A DNA stretch of 64,000 nucleotides, from positions 124,001-188,000 of the forward strand of contig NZ_FMAY01000008.1 in NCBI RefSeq assembly GCF_900094925.1. Reading direction: 5' to 3'. Below are positions 40,224 to 48,727 of this stretch, in pieces; the stretch's first letter is position 1, and every line of letters starts with the position of its first letter. The position numbers and the translations under genes were made by a program. The notes under the pieces were generated by a model. That model saw nothing but the letters and a program-made list of their open reading frames with translations. It ran no database searches and was not told the origin of the DNA. Source of the stretch: Kosakonia oryzendophytica. GTDB taxonomy: Bacteria; Pseudomonadota; Gammaproteobacteria; Enterobacterales; Enterobacteriaceae.

Positions 40224-41354
40224 ATGGCAAAAGGCAAAATCATCCCGCTGACATACCGTCGCCAGAAGGATCCGCATACCGGGCACGAGGTTATCCGGAT
40301 GACGCCTCCGCACATTATTTGTCACCGTAACTACTTCTACCAAAAATGCTTTACCTGCGATGGTGGGAAACTGATCTTTGGCGGCGCATTCGAAGGCCAC
40401 TGGAACTATTACCTGCTGGATATCGCCCGCAGCGAGGCAACCCAGCTAACCGAAGGGGCCGGGGATAATACCTTCGGCGGTTATTTGTCTGCCGACGATC
40501 GCGCCCTGTGGTATGTAAAAAACACCCGAGAATTACGCCGCGTCGATCTGAGCACGCTGGAAGAGTATGTCGTTTATGAGGTGGATGATGACTGGGTAGC
40601 TTACGGCACCTGGGTCGCCAATTCCGACTGCACCAAGCTGGTGGGCATCGAGATTAAAAAAAGTGACTGGCAGCCGTTAACGGACTGGCAAAAATTCCGC
40701 GATTTCTATTTCACCCATCCGGAATGCAGGCTGATCTGCATTGATCTGCAAAGCGGTGAGCGCAGCACGTTGTTGCAAGAAAAACGCTGGCTGGGGCACC
40801 CCCTCTACCGCCCGTTTGACGATAAAACCGTGGCGTTTTGCCATGAAGGTCCGCGCGATGCGATTGATGCGCGCATGTGGTTGATCAACGAAGATGGTAG
40901 CAACCTGCGCAAGGTGCGCCAGCATGAGGCTGGTGAAAGTTTTACCCATGAATTTTGGGTACCGGATGGCTCCGCGCTCTACTACGTGGCACACCGGGAA
41001 AATGACGCCCGGCGCTATCTGTTCAGCGCCGATCCACAGACGCTGGAAAACCGCCAGCTCATGGCGATCCCTCCCTGTTCTCACTTGATGAGCAACAATG
41101 ACGGCAGTCTGGTGGTCGGTGACGGCGCGCCCCATCACACCGGAGATATTCATCTTAACGACCCCTTTATTTGGGTGTTTGATGTGCAAAGCGGGGAACA
41201 AACGGCTATCTGCCAGCATAACAGTAGCTGGAAAGTACTGGACGGCGACCGCCAGGTCACCCACCCGCACCCGTCATTCTCCCCGGATAACCAGTGGGTA
41301 CTCTATACCTCAGACGCCGACGGCATGCCTGCGCTCTATTTAGCCAAAGTTTGA
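40224..41354 (+). CDS. ogl: Oligogalacturonate lyase, copy 1
   Basis: A 376-residue cytoplasmic lyase of family PL22 that splits digalacturonate and its unsaturated form to monomers. It has the seven-bladed beta-propeller pattern. The metal-binding cluster is QVTHPHPSF near the C terminus (known Gln and two His ligands), with a further His in FTHEF. The start MAKGKIIPLTYRRQ at 40224 has AGGAG upstream. It follows togB across a strong terminator with little room for a promoter. A second full copy lies at 47244-48419. Confidence 0.92.
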   Translation: MAKGKIIPLTYRRQKDPHTGHEVIRMTPPHIICHRNYFYQKCFTCDGGKLIFGGAFEGHWNYYLLDIARSEATQLTEGAGDNTFGGYLSADDRALWYVKNTRELRRVDLSTLEEYVVYEVDDDWVAYGTWVANSDCTKLVGIEIKKSDWQPLTDWQKFRDFYFTHPECRLICIDLQSGERSTLLQEKRWLGHPLYRPFDDKTVAFCHEGPRDAIDARMWLINEDGSNLRKVRQHEAGESFTHEFWVPDGSALYYVAHRENDARRYLFSADPQTLENRQLMAIPPCSHLMSNNDGSLVVGDGAPHHTGDIHLNDPFIWVFDVQSGEQTAICQHNSSWKVLDGDRQVTHPHPSFSPDNQWVLYTSDADGMPALYLAKV

Positions 41355-41365
41355 GTGTTCCCCTC

Positions 41366-41390
41366 TGCCCTCTTCGCTGCGTTGAGGGCC
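41366..41390 (+). terminator. Possible terminator after ogl copy 1
   Basis: GCCCTC pairs with GAGGGC around an 11-base loop, followed by CTCTTTC. The T tract is interrupted. It would insulate the following bacteriocin gene. Confidence 0.45.
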
Positions 41391-41566
41391 TCTTTCTGAT
41401 GCTTTTTCGTACGCTTTTCGCCCCCCATTTCATGCGTTTTTCCAGCCTTTTATGTTTACTCAAAAACAACACAACTCATTGTTATTATTATAATTTTTAT
41501 TTAATCAGGGCTATTGACGGGGTGAATATCTCAGGCGTAGCATCGCCCTCGCTGTAGCAAAAAAAC

Positions 41567-41582
41567 CTGTTTTTATATACAG
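41567..41582. promoter_or_regulatory. LexA (SOS) box before the bacteriocin gene
   Basis: CTGTTTTTATATACAG fits the LexA consensus CTG-N10-CAG, with the favoured CTGT...ACAG ends and an AT-rich centre. A TATATA -10-like hexamer lies inside it. It is 94 bases before the colicin-like start codon, a usual distance for colicin promoters. The flanking sequence from 41455 to 41520 is markedly AT-rich compared with the neighbouring genes. Confidence 0.85.
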
Positions 41583-41675
41583 CACTTTCGGTGTGACAGA
41601 ACGTCTCTGGTCTTCAAAAAGATGCGCACCGGATTTCCGCAATCCAACTCAAAAATGACAAAAGAGGAAAACAGT

Positions 41676-42887
41676 ATGCCTGGATTTAACTATGGTGGTG
41701 GTGTAGGTGATGGTACTAACTGGAGTTCTGAACGTGGTTCAGAGCCGTCTCCTGGCGGTGGTTCGAACGGACATGGCGGCGATCGTGATAACGGCGGTTC
41801 AGTGAACGCGACGCCGGCGCAAAAACAGTTGGCGGCGATCCAGAACGATCAGGCGCTCCGCCAAAAGCTGGCTAACCTGATTCTGGCCGCCCATACCATT
41901 AACCCGTTAACGAAATTGAAAATTGAGCAAGTGAAACCCAATGGCATGCTCAGCATTTCCGCCGAAGGGTTGACGGCCGATCAAGCGACGGACATTGGCC
42001 TGTCTGGTCTGGTAATGGGGCTTCGCGGTAATGGCGTAACCATTGCGATTGGCGATTTCAACTCCGGTCATCCGCTGCAAGGCAAGCAACCGAATAACGG
42101 GAAAGGCGGTCTCAACGCCGACACGATCGCCGCCTCATCGGTTGGCCAGTTTGTGACTGTGTTGCAGGGCGTATTGCCTTCCGGCTACTGGCTGAGTAAT
42201 GGCAAAGTGATGACCAAAGTTCGCCGGGAGATCACCTCCGGTGGCGGCGGGAAAAACGGCAACGAGCATACCCGCATCGTGACCGTTGAACAGGAAGTGC
42301 CTGCGCTGACCCAGGCGTATAAGCAGGGTGAGGCGCAACGCGCGGACGTGAAAGATGCCGTGAAATTTACGGCTGATTTCTACAAAGAGGTGACGGCGAA
42401 ATTCAGTGAACAATCGGCGAAAGTTGCCCAGGAACTGGCTGCAGCCGCCAAAGGCAAGAAGATCCGCAACGTTGAACAGGCGCTGGCCGCTTTCGATCGC
42501 TTTCAAACCGTACTGGATAAAAAATACAGCGTGGCCGATCGCGAGGCGATTGCAAAAGCACTGGAGTCCGTGAACCGTGCCAACATGGCCAGCAGCCTGG
42601 CGAAGTTCAGTAAAGGGTTTGGCTATGTGGGTAAAGCCATTGATGCGTATGATGCGATCCTGGTCGAACTGCCGAAGGCGATCCGCACCAAAAACTGGCG
42701 TCCGTTCTTTGTGAAAGTGGAAGCCATCGCGGCGGGTAACGCGGCAACGGCATTGACGGCTTTCGTGTTCAGCGCCATCACCGGCAGCGCCCTGGGCATC
42801 CTCGGGTTTGCATTGATGATGGCCATCGTCGGCGCACTGGTAGACGAGGCTTTTATCACCAAAGTGAATGCTCTGTTAGGCGTGTAA
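41676..42887 (+). CDS. Pore-forming colicin-like bacteriocin (colicin A-type N terminus, E1-type pore domain)
   Basis: A 403-residue bacteriocin. Residues 1-45 are glycine-rich; MPGFNYGG and DGTNWSSERGSEP match the start of colicin A, and D12-W16 fits the TolB-box pattern. Residues 168-205 (GYWLSNGKVMTKVRREI, SGGGGKNGNE) match the end of the colicin A translocation domain. From about residue 227 the sequence is a colicin E1/Ia-type pore domain (KGKKIRNVEQAL, NWRPFFVKVEAIAAGNAATA) with a hydrophobic hairpin at about 356-389. The long coiled-coil receptor domain of colicin A is missing, and residues 46-165 are not recognised. The ATG at 41676 has AGAGG upstream. A LexA box precedes it and no lysis gene follows. 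Confidence 0.93.
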   Translation: MPGFNYGGGVGDGTNWSSERGSEPSPGGGSNGHGGDRDNGGSVNATPAQKQLAAIQNDQALRQKLANLILAAHTINPLTKLKIEQVKPNGMLSISAEGLTADQATDIGLSGLVMGLRGNGVTIAIGDFNSGHPLQGKQPNNGKGGLNADTIAASSVGQFVTVLQGVLPSGYWLSNGKVMTKVRREITSGGGGKNGNEHTRIVTVEQEVPALTQAYKQGEAQRADVKDAVKFTADFYKEVTAKFSEQSAKVAQELAAAAKGKKIRNVEQALAAFDRFQTVLDKKYSVADREAIAKALESVNRANMASSLAKFSKGFGYVGKAIDAYDAILVELPKAIRTKNWRPFFVKVEAIAAGNAATALTAFVFSAITGSALGILGFALMMAIVGALVDEAFITKVNALLGV

Positions 42888-42896
42888 TGACAAACC

Positions 42897-42922
42897 AAAG
42901 GCCGGTATTAACCGGCCTTTTT
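42897..42922. terminator. Bidirectional terminator between bacteriocin and immunity genes
   Basis: AAAGGCCGGT and ACCGGCCTTT form a perfect ten-base-pair stem with a four-base loop, followed by T on both strands. The immunity stop codon lies in the loop, so both convergent genes use it. Confidence 0.85.
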
Positions 42923-43243
42923 CATCAGCAACAGATAGAGCAAATACGCCAATCCAAGCGGCACGGCGAACAAAAAGCAAGCGCCATAATACAAGGCATA
43001 AAGCCCGTTTTTGCCCGGAGTCTCTTTAAAATAGCCTCGCTGCCAGAAGGCTCGCGTCGTAAACCTCAGCGCCAGGGTTTCAACCCCTTTTTTGGCTAAC
43101 GGATAGAGCGGGCAACTAAAGAGCGATAACACAAAGAAGTATTGGGAGACGCGATCCTGCATATCCTGGCTCCATGCCCAGGCAAAACCGGACAGAAAAA
43201 ACATCCCCCAGAAAATATTCTTGAAGTAGTATTTCGCGGTCAT
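42908..43243 (-). CDS. Colicin E1-type immunity protein
   Basis: A 111-residue inner-membrane protein with three hydrophobic helices (about residues 7-24, 34-50, 84-107). The pattern YYFKNIFWG, CPLYPLAKKGVETLA and FAVPLGL resembles the colicin E1 immunity protein, which binds the pore domain in the producer's inner membrane. It is convergent with the bacteriocin gene, as is usual for pore-forming colicins. AAGGAA lies upstream of the start. It follows araE on the same strand after 124 bases and may have its own AT-rich promoter (TATGAT near 43290). Confidence 0.88.
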   Translation of the reverse strand: MTAKYYFKNIFWGMFFLSGFAWAWSQDMQDRVSQYFFVLSLFSCPLYPLAKKGVETLALRFTTRAFWQRGYFKETPGKNGLYALYYGACFLFAVPLGLAYLLYLLLMKKAG

Positions 43244-43367
43244 AACGCGCCCATTCCTTATGATTTATCAACCGTAACTGATTAATATCATCATAAAAAG
43301 CAGCGACGTTGCACGCGCTTTTCACCCGCATTGTGAACGTGACGCCCATAAGCGCCACGCGTTGTGG

Positions 43368-44786
43368 TTATACCCCAATATTACGCAGCTTCTCGCCCGC
43401 CATCAGTCGACGTTCAATATGCTCAAGCGTAACGTTTTTGGTTTCCGGAATCAGCCAGAAGGTAATGCCGACAAACACCAGGTTCAGCGCGGTATATAAC
43501 CAGAAGGTGCCCGCCGCGCCAATCGCATCCAGAAGCGTCAGGAAGGTCGCGCCAATGATCATGTTCGACACCCAGTTGGTGGTGGTCGAACAGGTAATGC
43601 CGAAATCACGGCATTTCAGCGGCTGGATCTCTGAACAGAGGATCCATACCACCGGCGCAGCGCTCATTGCATACCCGGCGATGCAGATCATGGTCATCCC
43701 GACTGACAACCAGGACAACCCGCTCGATGCGGTGCCGTTATCAAACTGCATCAGGCAGTAGCCGAGGATCAGCGTACCCAGCGCCATCACGCTAAAACCG
43801 ATTTTCAGCGCGGGTTTGCGCCCGGCTTTATCGACCGTGAATACCGCAATAAACGTGGCGAACATAAAGGTCAGTCCGACCACCAGCGTGGCAATCATCT
43901 GCTGCTCAGTGGTGGTGAATCCCGCCATTTTAAAAATACGCGGCGCGTAATACATGATGATATTCATCCCGGTGAATTGCTGCATTGCCTGCAACAACAT
44001 GCCGAGGAATACCGCACGACGCACATTGCGGTTAGCTTTAAACAGGTGAAATCCCCCCTGTTTCAGCTTCAAGCTTTCGCGAATTTCATTCAGCTCTTCG
44101 CGGGCTTTTTCAGACGTGTCACGCAGCATGCGCAACACCTCTTCCGCTTCGATATGTCGTCCTTTTTGCGCCAGCCAGCGCGGGCTATTGGGCAGGAACA
44201 CCACCAGAACAATCAGCAATACCGCTGGCAGCGCCAGCACGCCGAGCATTGCCCGCCAGTTGCCGCTGTAGCTGAACGCGGTATCAGAGAGGAATGCCAG
44301 CACAATGCCCAGCGTCACCATCAGTTGATACATGCTGATCATCTTGCCGCGCACATTTTCGCTGGCCATTTCCGACAGATAGAGTGGCGCGGTGTAGGAG
44401 GCAATCCCCACCGCCACGCCCAGCACCACGCGGGACACCAGCAACAGTTCCACGTTACCGGCGAAAGCCGATCCCAGCGATCCGGCTACAAACAATACAG
44501 CTCCCGCCATCAGGCTGTATTTACGGCCGAGACGAAAAGAGAGCCAGCCATTGAAGAGTGCGCCAAGCGCCGCGCCGAGCATCATGCTGCTGACGACCCA
44601 CTCCTGCAATCGGCTGCTTAAGGTGAAATGATCGGTGATAAACGGCAACGCACCGGCAATCACGCCGATATCCAGGCCGAACAGCAGCCCGGCGACCGCC
44701 GCAGAGACAGAGACAAACAGGTTCATACGCCGGGTATCACGCAGCGCACGCGGTAAAACTACAGACTCATTACTGATAGATGTCAT
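43368..44786 (-). CDS. araE: AraE, arabinose:proton symporter
   Basis: A 472-residue MFS sugar porter with 12 helices, equal in length to E. coli AraE and nearly identical over long stretches. Family motifs [24 protein letters not shown] and [12 protein letters not shown] are present. It imports L-arabinose with a proton. Upstream sites for AraC and CRP fit arabinose induction. In E. coli it neighbours ygeA; here the bacteriocin and tog block lies between. Confidence 0.97.
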   Translation of the reverse strand: MTSISNESVVLPRALRDTRRMNLFVSVSAAVAGLLFGLDIGVIAGALPFITDHFTLSSRLQEWVVSSMMLGAALGALFNGWLSFRLGRKYSLMAGAVLFVAGSLGSAFAGNVELLLVSRVVLGVAVGIASYTAPLYLSEMASENVRGKMISMYQLMVTLGIVLAFLSDTAFSYSGNWRAMLGVLALPAVLLIVLVVFLPNSPRWLAQKGRHIEAEEVLRMLRDTSEKAREELNEIRESLKLKQGGFHLFKANRNVRRAVFLGMLLQAMQQFTGMNIIMYYAPRIFKMAGFTTTEQQMIATLVVGLTFMFATFIAVFTVDKAGRKPALKIGFSVMALGTLILGYCLMQFDNGTASSGLSWLSVGMTMICIAGYAMSAAPVVWILCSEIQPLKCRDFGITCSTTTNWVSNMIIGATFLTLLDAIGAAGTFWLYTALNLVFVGITFWLIPETKNVTLEHIERRLMAGEKLRNIGV

Positions 44787-44852
44787 TTTTTTCCTGCCTG
44801 CACAGAAGAAGATGTCTTATGAAAGTAAGTCAGCAGCGTGAGTGAGCGTCAG

Positions 44853-44915
44853 TCTATAAAACGCGAAGATATGGATAAATTCGCTGTGGCATGATGTTTT
44901 GTGATGGAGTTTACA
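44853..44915 (-). promoter_or_regulatory. araE promoter with AraC and CRP sites
   Basis: Reading on the minus strand, a CRP-like site TGTAA-N6-TCACA (44900-44915) is followed by an AraC half-site block AGCGAATTTATCCATATC (44868-44885), which matches the E. coli I1 pattern. A TATAGA -10 element follows at 44853-44858. This order is that of the known E. coli araE promoter. Confidence 0.7.
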
Positions 44916-45054
44916 ATTTTGAAAATATAGTTTAAGCCATAAACTATTTTTAACTCATTTATTTGTAATAATTTTTTAAACAAAGCCTGCTAATTAAGAT
45001 AAAAGGATATGGATTTTTTAAGCAGCATCATATGGACAAATAATATGCAGAGAT

Positions 45055-45081
45055 AAAAAAACCTGCCACAGGCAGGTTTTT
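45055..45081 (-). terminator. kduD terminator
   Basis: AAAACCTGCC/GGCAGGTTTT forms a stem with T runs on both strands. It starts 20 bases after the kduD stop codon. Confidence 0.85.
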
Positions 45082-45100
45082 ATCGAATGCTGGCGAATAC

Positions 45101-45862
45101 TTAACGCGCCAGCCAGCCGCCATCCACGGCAATGGTGTAACCGTTGATATAATCCGATGCCTGGGATGCGAGGAACACGACCGGCCCCATCAGGTCACTT
45201 GGCAGCCCCCAACGGCCAGCCGGAATGCGGTCAAGGATCTCCGCGCTACGTTGTTCGTCGGCGCGCAGTTGCTGGGTGTTGTTGGTAGCCATATAGCCCG
45301 GCGCAATGGCGTTGACGTTGATATTGTGCTTCGCCCACTCATTCGCCAGCAGACGGGTCACACCCATTACGCCGCTTTTCGACGCGGTGTAAGACGGAAC
45401 ACGGATGCCCCCCTGAAAGGAGAGCATGGAAGCGATGTTGATGATCTTGCCGCCGTGCCCCTGCGCGATAAAGTGTTTCGCCGCGGCCTGAGACATAAAG
45501 AACACGCTTTTAATGTTCAGGTTCATAACGTCATCCCAGTCTTTCTCGCTGAAGTTGATCGCGTCTTCGCGGCGGATCAAACCAGCGTTATTGACCAGAA
45601 TATCGATTTTGCCGAATTCCGCTACCGCGCGCTCCAGCAGTGCCGGAATGCCATCAATCTGACGCAGATCGGCCGTCAGGCTGAGAAAACGACGACCCAG
45701 CGCAGTGACACGCTCAATGGTTTCCGTCGGTTCAACAATGTTGATACCAACGATGTCGCAGCCTGCTTCCGCCAAACCCAGCGCCATCCCCTGACCGAGA
45801 CCGGTATCGCAACCGCTCACTACCGCAACCTTACCTTGAAGAGAAAATGCATCCAGAATCAT
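45101..45862 (-). CDS. kduD: 2-deoxy-D-gluconate 3-dehydrogenase (KduD)
   Basis: A 253-residue short-chain dehydrogenase. The cofactor loop GCDTGLGQGMA, NNAG and the catalytic YTASKSG (Tyr and Lys) are all present. It reduces 2,5-diketo-3-deoxygluconate to 2-keto-3-deoxygluconate, the last step before KdgK. It follows kduI by 60 bases on the same strand. AAGGAAC precedes the start. It is probably controlled by the KdgR-like boxes before kduI. Confidence 0.96.
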   Translation of the reverse strand: MILDAFSLQGKVAVVSGCDTGLGQGMALGLAEAGCDIVGINIVEPTETIERVTALGRRFLSLTADLRQIDGIPALLERAVAEFGKIDILVNNAGLIRREDAINFSEKDWDDVMNLNIKSVFFMSQAAAKHFIAQGHGGKIINIASMLSFQGGIRVPSYTASKSGVMGVTRLLANEWAKHNINVNAIAPGYMATNNTQQLRADEQRSAEILDRIPAGRWGLPSDLMGPVVFLASQASDYINGYTIAVDGGWLAR

Positions 45863-45922
45863 GTTTGTTCCTTAATCTATCAGCGCCTGTACCGGACAGG
45901 CATGGTTTTATGCTGCCCGCGA

Positions 45923-46759
45923 CTAGCGCAGATCTTTTACAGCGACGTGGTCCATGTCATCAAAGACCTGGTTCTCCCCCACCATCCCCCAGATGAAGGT
46001 GTACGCGCGCGTACCCACACCCGAATGGATTGACCAGCTTGGAGAAATTACCGCTTGTTCGTTATGCATCACGAGATGACGCGTTTCCTGCTGCTGGCCC
46101 ATCATATGGAATACGCAGGCGTCCTCTTCCATATTGAAGTAGAAGTAGACCTCCATCCGGCGTTCGTGCGTATGGCACGGCATGGTGTTCCACAGGTTGC
46201 CCGGCTCCAGCTCAGTCAGCCCCATGCTCAACTGGCAGGTTTCGAGTACGTCCGGCACGAAGTACTTATTGATAGTGCGACGATTGCTGGTCAGCGGATC
46301 GCCCAGGGTGACCGGCGCGACATCGGCTGGCGTCACTTTTTTCGTCGGGAACGTCATGTGTGCAGGCGCGCAGTTGTAGTAGAACTTCGCCGGTTTTGCG
46401 CTATCGATGCTGGCGAAAACCACCTCTTTCGCCCCTTTACCCACATACAGCGCATCGCGGTGACCGATTTCAAAGCACTGTCCGTCAACCGTAATGGTGC
46501 CGGGTCCACCGATATTGATCACGCCCAGTTCGCGACGTTCAAGGAAATAGCTGACGCCGAGTTGTTTGCCCACTTCGCCGCCCACGGAGACGGTTTTCAT
46601 CACCGGTTTGATACCGCCAACAATGATGCGATCGATGTGGCTATAGACCATGGTGTATTCGTCATCGACGAAGACTTTTTCGACTAAAAACTCATTGCGC
46701 AGGCCCTGGGTGTCCAGCGTTTTTGCGTGCGCACTGTGGATGCTTTGTCTGACTTCCAC
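45923..46759 (-). CDS. kduI: 5-keto-4-deoxyuronate isomerase (KduI)
   Basis: KduI converts 5-keto-4-deoxyuronate to 2,5-diketo-3-deoxygluconate. The zinc site is visible as [15 protein letters not shown] and in SWSIHSGVG. The start is taken as GTG at 46759, five bases after GGAGG, giving 278 residues beginning [13 protein letters not shown], which matches E. coli. A longer in-frame ATG at 46798 is rejected because it has no ribosome site and no counterpart. It is first in kduI-kduD and divergent from the second lyase gene. Confidence 0.96.
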   Translation of the reverse strand: MEVRQSIHSAHAKTLDTQGLRNEFLVEKVFVDDEYTMVYSHIDRIIVGGIKPVMKTVSVGGEVGKQLGVSYFLERRELGVINIGGPGTITVDGQCFEIGHRDALYVGKGAKEVVFASIDSAKPAKFYYNCAPAHMTFPTKKVTPADVAPVTLGDPLTSNRRTINKYFVPDVLETCQLSMGLTELEPGNLWNTMPCHTHERRMEVYFYFNMEEDACVFHMMGQQQETRHLVMHNEQAVISPSWSIHSGVGTRAYTFIWGMVGENQVFDDMDHVAVKDLR

Positions 46760-46872
46760 AATAACCTCCGAAGTAAATTTTGACCGAAACGTCACCAATC
46801 AGAAGAGAAACAATGTTCCGTTTCTTATATTAGTGCATCTTATCCCGGCTAAAACACGTTTTCAATTGTAAA

Positions 46873-46887
46873 TAAAACAACGTTTCA
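46873..46887. promoter_or_regulatory. KdgR-like box before kduI
   Basis: TAAAACAACGTTTCA fits the KdgR core with one arm mismatch, 114 bases before the kduI start. A weaker copy, AGAAACAATGTTCCG, lies at 46806-46820, closer to kduI. A CRP-like site TGTAA-N6-TCACG lies at 46914-46929. The whole 484-base divergent gap to the second lyase gene has no credible gene. Confidence 0.6.
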
Positions 46888-47138
46888 CTTTTTCTGTTAA
46901 TTCTTTCAAGATCTGTAAGTCCGATCACGCATGTTCAGCGTTGACATCGCCGCCACGTTGCGTCGCATGCAAATTTGACGAAAAATTAATCTTAACAAAC
47001 AATAAGTTAATAGCGTCTTTGAGTTTTGACAGTCGAAGGACAGTTTTTCAGTTAAAAATCAAAGTTGCGCCTTTCCCGTTGTCTTATTGCATTTTGCTTT
47101 GCTCTTTTCTTAGAAAGTGCGTCAGCAATCACACATAT

Positions 47139-47153
47139 TGAAACGTTGTTTTG
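47139..47153. promoter_or_regulatory. KdgR-like box before ogl copy 2
   Basis: TGAAACGTTGTTTTG fits the KdgR core pattern TGAAAC-N3-GTTTCA with two changes in the right arm. It is about 90 bases before the second lyase start codon. Confidence 0.6.
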
Positions 47154-47243
47154 ATAAATTATTACCCAGTTTTTAAACTTAAAAGCATCTGTGGTCACAG
47201 CAGGGCGCATGATTGCCCACCGGACCCTTTAAAGGAGCGAGAT

Positions 47244-48419
47244 ATGGCAAAAGGCATGCGGGTAAAACTGCAATACGCAGTCAGCCGCGATCCGGACACC
47301 GGCGCGGAAATCACCCGCTTAACCCCGCCGGAAGTGACCTGCCACCGGAACTACTTTTATCAGAAGTGTTTTTTTAACGATGGCAGTCATCTGTTGTTTG
47401 CCGGTGAATTTGACGGCAACTGGAACTACTACCTGCTTGATATCGCTAATGCAGAAGCCGTACAACTGACGGAAGGCGCTGGCGATAACACCTTTGGCGG
47501 CTTTCTCTCACCCGACGATAGCACGCTCTATTACGTGAAGAATGACCGTACGCTGCGCGAAGTGAATTTGCAGACGCTGGCCGAACGTGAGATCTACCGC
47601 GTACCGGATGAGTGGGTAGGTTACGGTACATGGGTTGCCAACAGCGACTGCACCAAACTGGTGGGTATTGAGATTGCCGCCAGCGACTGGACGCCGCTGA
47701 ACAGCTGGCAATTGTTCCACGATTTCTTCCATAAAGGCCCGCACTGCCGTCTGTTACGCGTTGATCTGCAAAACGGTAAAAGCAGCGTCATCCATGAAGA
47801 GAAAAAGTGGCTTGGTCACCCGATTTACCGCCCGTTCGATGACAATACTGTGGCGTTTTGTCATGAAGGTCCTCATGACCTGGTGGACGCGCGGATGTGG
47901 CTGGTCAACGAAGATGGCAGCCATGTGCGTAAAGTGAAAGATCACGCGGAAGGCGAAAGCTGCACGCATGAATTCTGGGTGCCGAACGGCTCCGCGCTGG
48001 TGTATGTCTCGTACCTGAAAGGCAAACAAGGGCGCACGATTTACCGCTTTAATCCGGATAGTGGCGTAAACGAAGCCGTGATGCCGATGCCGGCCTGCTC
48101 TCACCTGATGAGTAACGTTGACGGTACGCTGCTGGTTGGCGACGGTTCCGGTACGCCGGTGGATGTGAAAGACACCAGCGGCTACACCATTGATAACGAT
48201 CCCTATTTGTATGTGTTTGACGTGGCGCAAAAGGCCTATTTCCGCGTGGCCCGTCATGACACCTCATGGGCGACCGTGGCAAACAGCCGCCAGGTAACGC
48301 ATCCGCATCCGTCGTTTACTCCGGATGACAGCGCCATTTTGTACAGCTCTGATAAAGACGGCAAACCGGCGCTCTATATCGCAAAACTTCCCGCGCAGCG
48401 CGTCATGCTACAGGCATAA
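47244..48419 (+). CDS. ogl: Oligogalacturonate lyase, copy 2
   Basis: A 391-residue PL22 lyase, clearly a full-length relative of the copy at 40224-41354 (shared CHRNYFYQKCF, QLTEGAGDNTFGG, GYGTWVANSDCTKLVGIEI). The metal-binding QVTHPHPSF is kept. It has extra residues in the region DVKDTSGYTIDNDPY and at the C terminus. The start MAKGMRVKLQYAVSRDP at 47244 has AAGGAG upstream. The longer frame from 47151 starts within the KdgR-like box. It lies divergent from kduI, in the gap where E. coli goes straight to yqeF. Confidence 0.92.
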   Translation: MAKGMRVKLQYAVSRDPDTGAEITRLTPPEVTCHRNYFYQKCFFNDGSHLLFAGEFDGNWNYYLLDIANAEAVQLTEGAGDNTFGGFLSPDDSTLYYVKNDRTLREVNLQTLAEREIYRVPDEWVGYGTWVANSDCTKLVGIEIAASDWTPLNSWQLFHDFFHKGPHCRLLRVDLQNGKSSVIHEEKKWLGHPIYRPFDDNTVAFCHEGPHDLVDARMWLVNEDGSHVRKVKDHAEGESCTHEFWVPNGSALVYVSYLKGKQGRTIYRFNPDSGVNEAVMPMPACSHLMSNVDGTLLVGDGSGTPVDVKDTSGYTIDNDPYLYVFDVAQKAYFRVARHDTSWATVANSRQVTHPHPSFTPDDSAILYSSDKDGKPALYIAKLPAQRVMLQA

Positions 48420-48449
48420 AATTTTAGTCGTGTTTCTGTAACTGGCCTT

Positions 48450-48475
48450 GCCCTCCTCCTGGGGGGCTTTTTTTT
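48450..48475 (+). terminator. ogl copy 2 terminator
   Basis: GCCCTCC pairs with GGGGGGC (with one wobble) around TCCT, followed by eight T, 30 bases after the stop codon. Confidence 0.8.
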
Positions 48476-48673
48476 ACCCGTCGATGCCAGGATAAATTTT
48501 CGCGTTCCCAGACCTGCGTTTCCCTTCATCCGCCGATGCCCTATTGCCAACGCAAGCGCTGTTTAAAACGACAGAACTGGGTGGGTGCCCTGTGAACCCG
48601 GCAATATTCGAACCCCGATAAATCAACTATTGAACTGAGCGGCGACGCAACGGCGGTTCAAAAACAGAGCAAA

Positions 48674-48710
48674 CAAAAATCCCCGGCCAACGGCTCCGGG
48701 GAATGTTTTT
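48674..48710 (-). terminator. kdgM-type porin terminator
   Basis: CCCCGG and CCGGGG arms around GCCGTTGG-like loop sequence are followed on the minus strand by ATTTTTGTTTG. It lies 18 bases after the porin stop. Confidence 0.75.
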
Positions 48711-48727
48711 GAGGGTAATGCAGACAA

